This document shows positions 46,521 to 46,753 of a stretch of DNA of 46,753 bases, one piece after another. Position numbers and translations under genes: made by a program. The notes under the pieces were generated by a model. The model did no database searches, had not been told where the DNA came from, and saw nothing but the letters and a program-made list of their open reading frames with translations. The stretch is taken from the NCBI GenBank assembly GCA_945902915.1, contig CAMDNJ010000004.1, positions 1 to 46,753 on the forward strand. Reading direction: 5' to 3'. The first letter of the stretch is position 1. Every line of letters begins with the position of its first letter. Source of the DNA: Crenothrix polyspora. GTDB lineage: Bacteria > Pseudomonadota > Gammaproteobacteria > Methylococcales > Methylomonadaceae.

Positions 46521-46753
46521 CTAAGCTGCCTGTGCGGCAGTGAACATTAGATAATAATACTTTAAAAGATATTATCTTTTCTAAGCTGCCTGTGCGGCAG
46601 TGAACAACAAGAACAAACAAAGATATTAGATGATAATTTTCTAAGCTGCCTGTGCGGCAGTGAACAAGCGCAACGTATTAAGTCAATCCTCATTGTCTTT
46701 CTAAGCTGCCTGTGCGGCAGTGAACCCAATTACTGCCCTATAACCAAGTTTTT
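46518..46753 (-). CRISPR. Type I-F CRISPR array, trailing end (continues beyond window)
   Basis: Four identical 28-bp repeats start at 46,518, 46,578, 46,638 and 46,698, separated by three complete 32-bp spacers; a fourth spacer is cut by the window edge. The repeat on the minus strand starts GTTCACTGCCGCACAGGCAG and ends TTAGAAA, the type I-F consensus with the Cas6f hairpin. In that orientation transcription runs leftward, so 46,518-46,545 is the leader-distal, oldest end. Two spacers are strikingly A/T-rich. No cas gene lies in the window. Confidence 0.95.

Noticed and set aside
40324-46753. CRISPR-associated transposon (type I-F3 CAST) as explanation of the stray repeats
   Set aside because: No tnsABC, tniQ or cas gene is visible and no transposon ends were recognised.

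Overview
The window looks like a chromosomal segment from a low-to-moderate GC gammaproteobacterium. Support comes from UbiA, Hda, LolA, PBP1b, PilT/PilU, RarA, a type I-F CRISPR array and many REP-like palindromes. A methanotroph-like (Methylococcales) or Thiotrichales-like host is plausible, but this is a guess from gene content; nothing here fixes the genus.

Layout. (1) 1-930 is a scarred left edge: the tail of an IS3-type transposase whose right end abuts a beheaded HigA-like antitoxin, then a remnant gene and a palindrome- and microsatellite-rich control region. (2) 930-16,654 is a complete gas vesicle island. The rightward operon encodes shell and assembly proteins: two identical GvpA, GvpC, GvpN, GvpV, an unrecognised 62-aa protein, GvpF, GvpG, a tandem ArsA/Get3-like ATPase, a GvpA/J protein, GvpK, a helical-repeat protein, GvpJ and a GvpY-position protein. 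The leftward operon, which converges on it, encodes control and quality-control proteins: NtrC-type activator, Hsp20, Cdc48-like AAA ATPase, two more GvpF/L proteins, a cytosolic PAS histidine kinase and a CheY-like receiver. Gene content and order match, from memory, the two operons of Serratia sp. ATCC 39006, but here the second operon is inverted. A good sigma-54 -24/-12 site lies before the first gvpA, matching the NtrC-type regulator. (3) 17,065-17,431 is an IS66-type relic. (4) 17,510-21,774 is a leftward porin-modABC molybdate uptake cluster. (5) 21,924-39,724 is core housekeeping: PLP desulfhydrase-like enzyme, methyltransferase, ppk1, def, envelope proteins, ubiA, arsC-like, wrbA-like, DUF2069, hda, pilT/pilU, yggS, DUF4242, rarA, lolA and mrcB. 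These genes are intact and separated by REP/MITE-like palindromes.

(6) 39,725-46,753 is a decayed accessory zone. It holds a PIN-domain stub, three DUF1640-like copies (two broken), a hicAB pair with a frameshift in each gene, a truncated phage head protein carrying a toxin-like C-terminus followed by a possible immunity gene, a phage scaffold fragment, a frameshifted DUF29 gene, a nucleotidyltransferase stub, a VF530 gene and an mntA-hepT pair with frameshifted hepT. Solitary CRISPR-type repeats (type I-F at two places, type I-C at one or two) sit at several of the junctions. The window ends inside a genuine type I-F array with 28-bp repeats and 32-bp spacers, transcribed leftward from a leader beyond the window. 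No cas gene is visible.

The strongest leads are: a possible slippage-controlled C-terminal extension of GvpC at an A10 run; the sigma-54 promoter with a tetranucleotide repeat upstream of gvpA; the extra small gas vesicle gene; the phage-head/toxin/immunity arrangement; and the stray CRISPR repeats, one of which keeps its hairpin through a paired base change. All identifications come from reading motifs by eye; no search was run.
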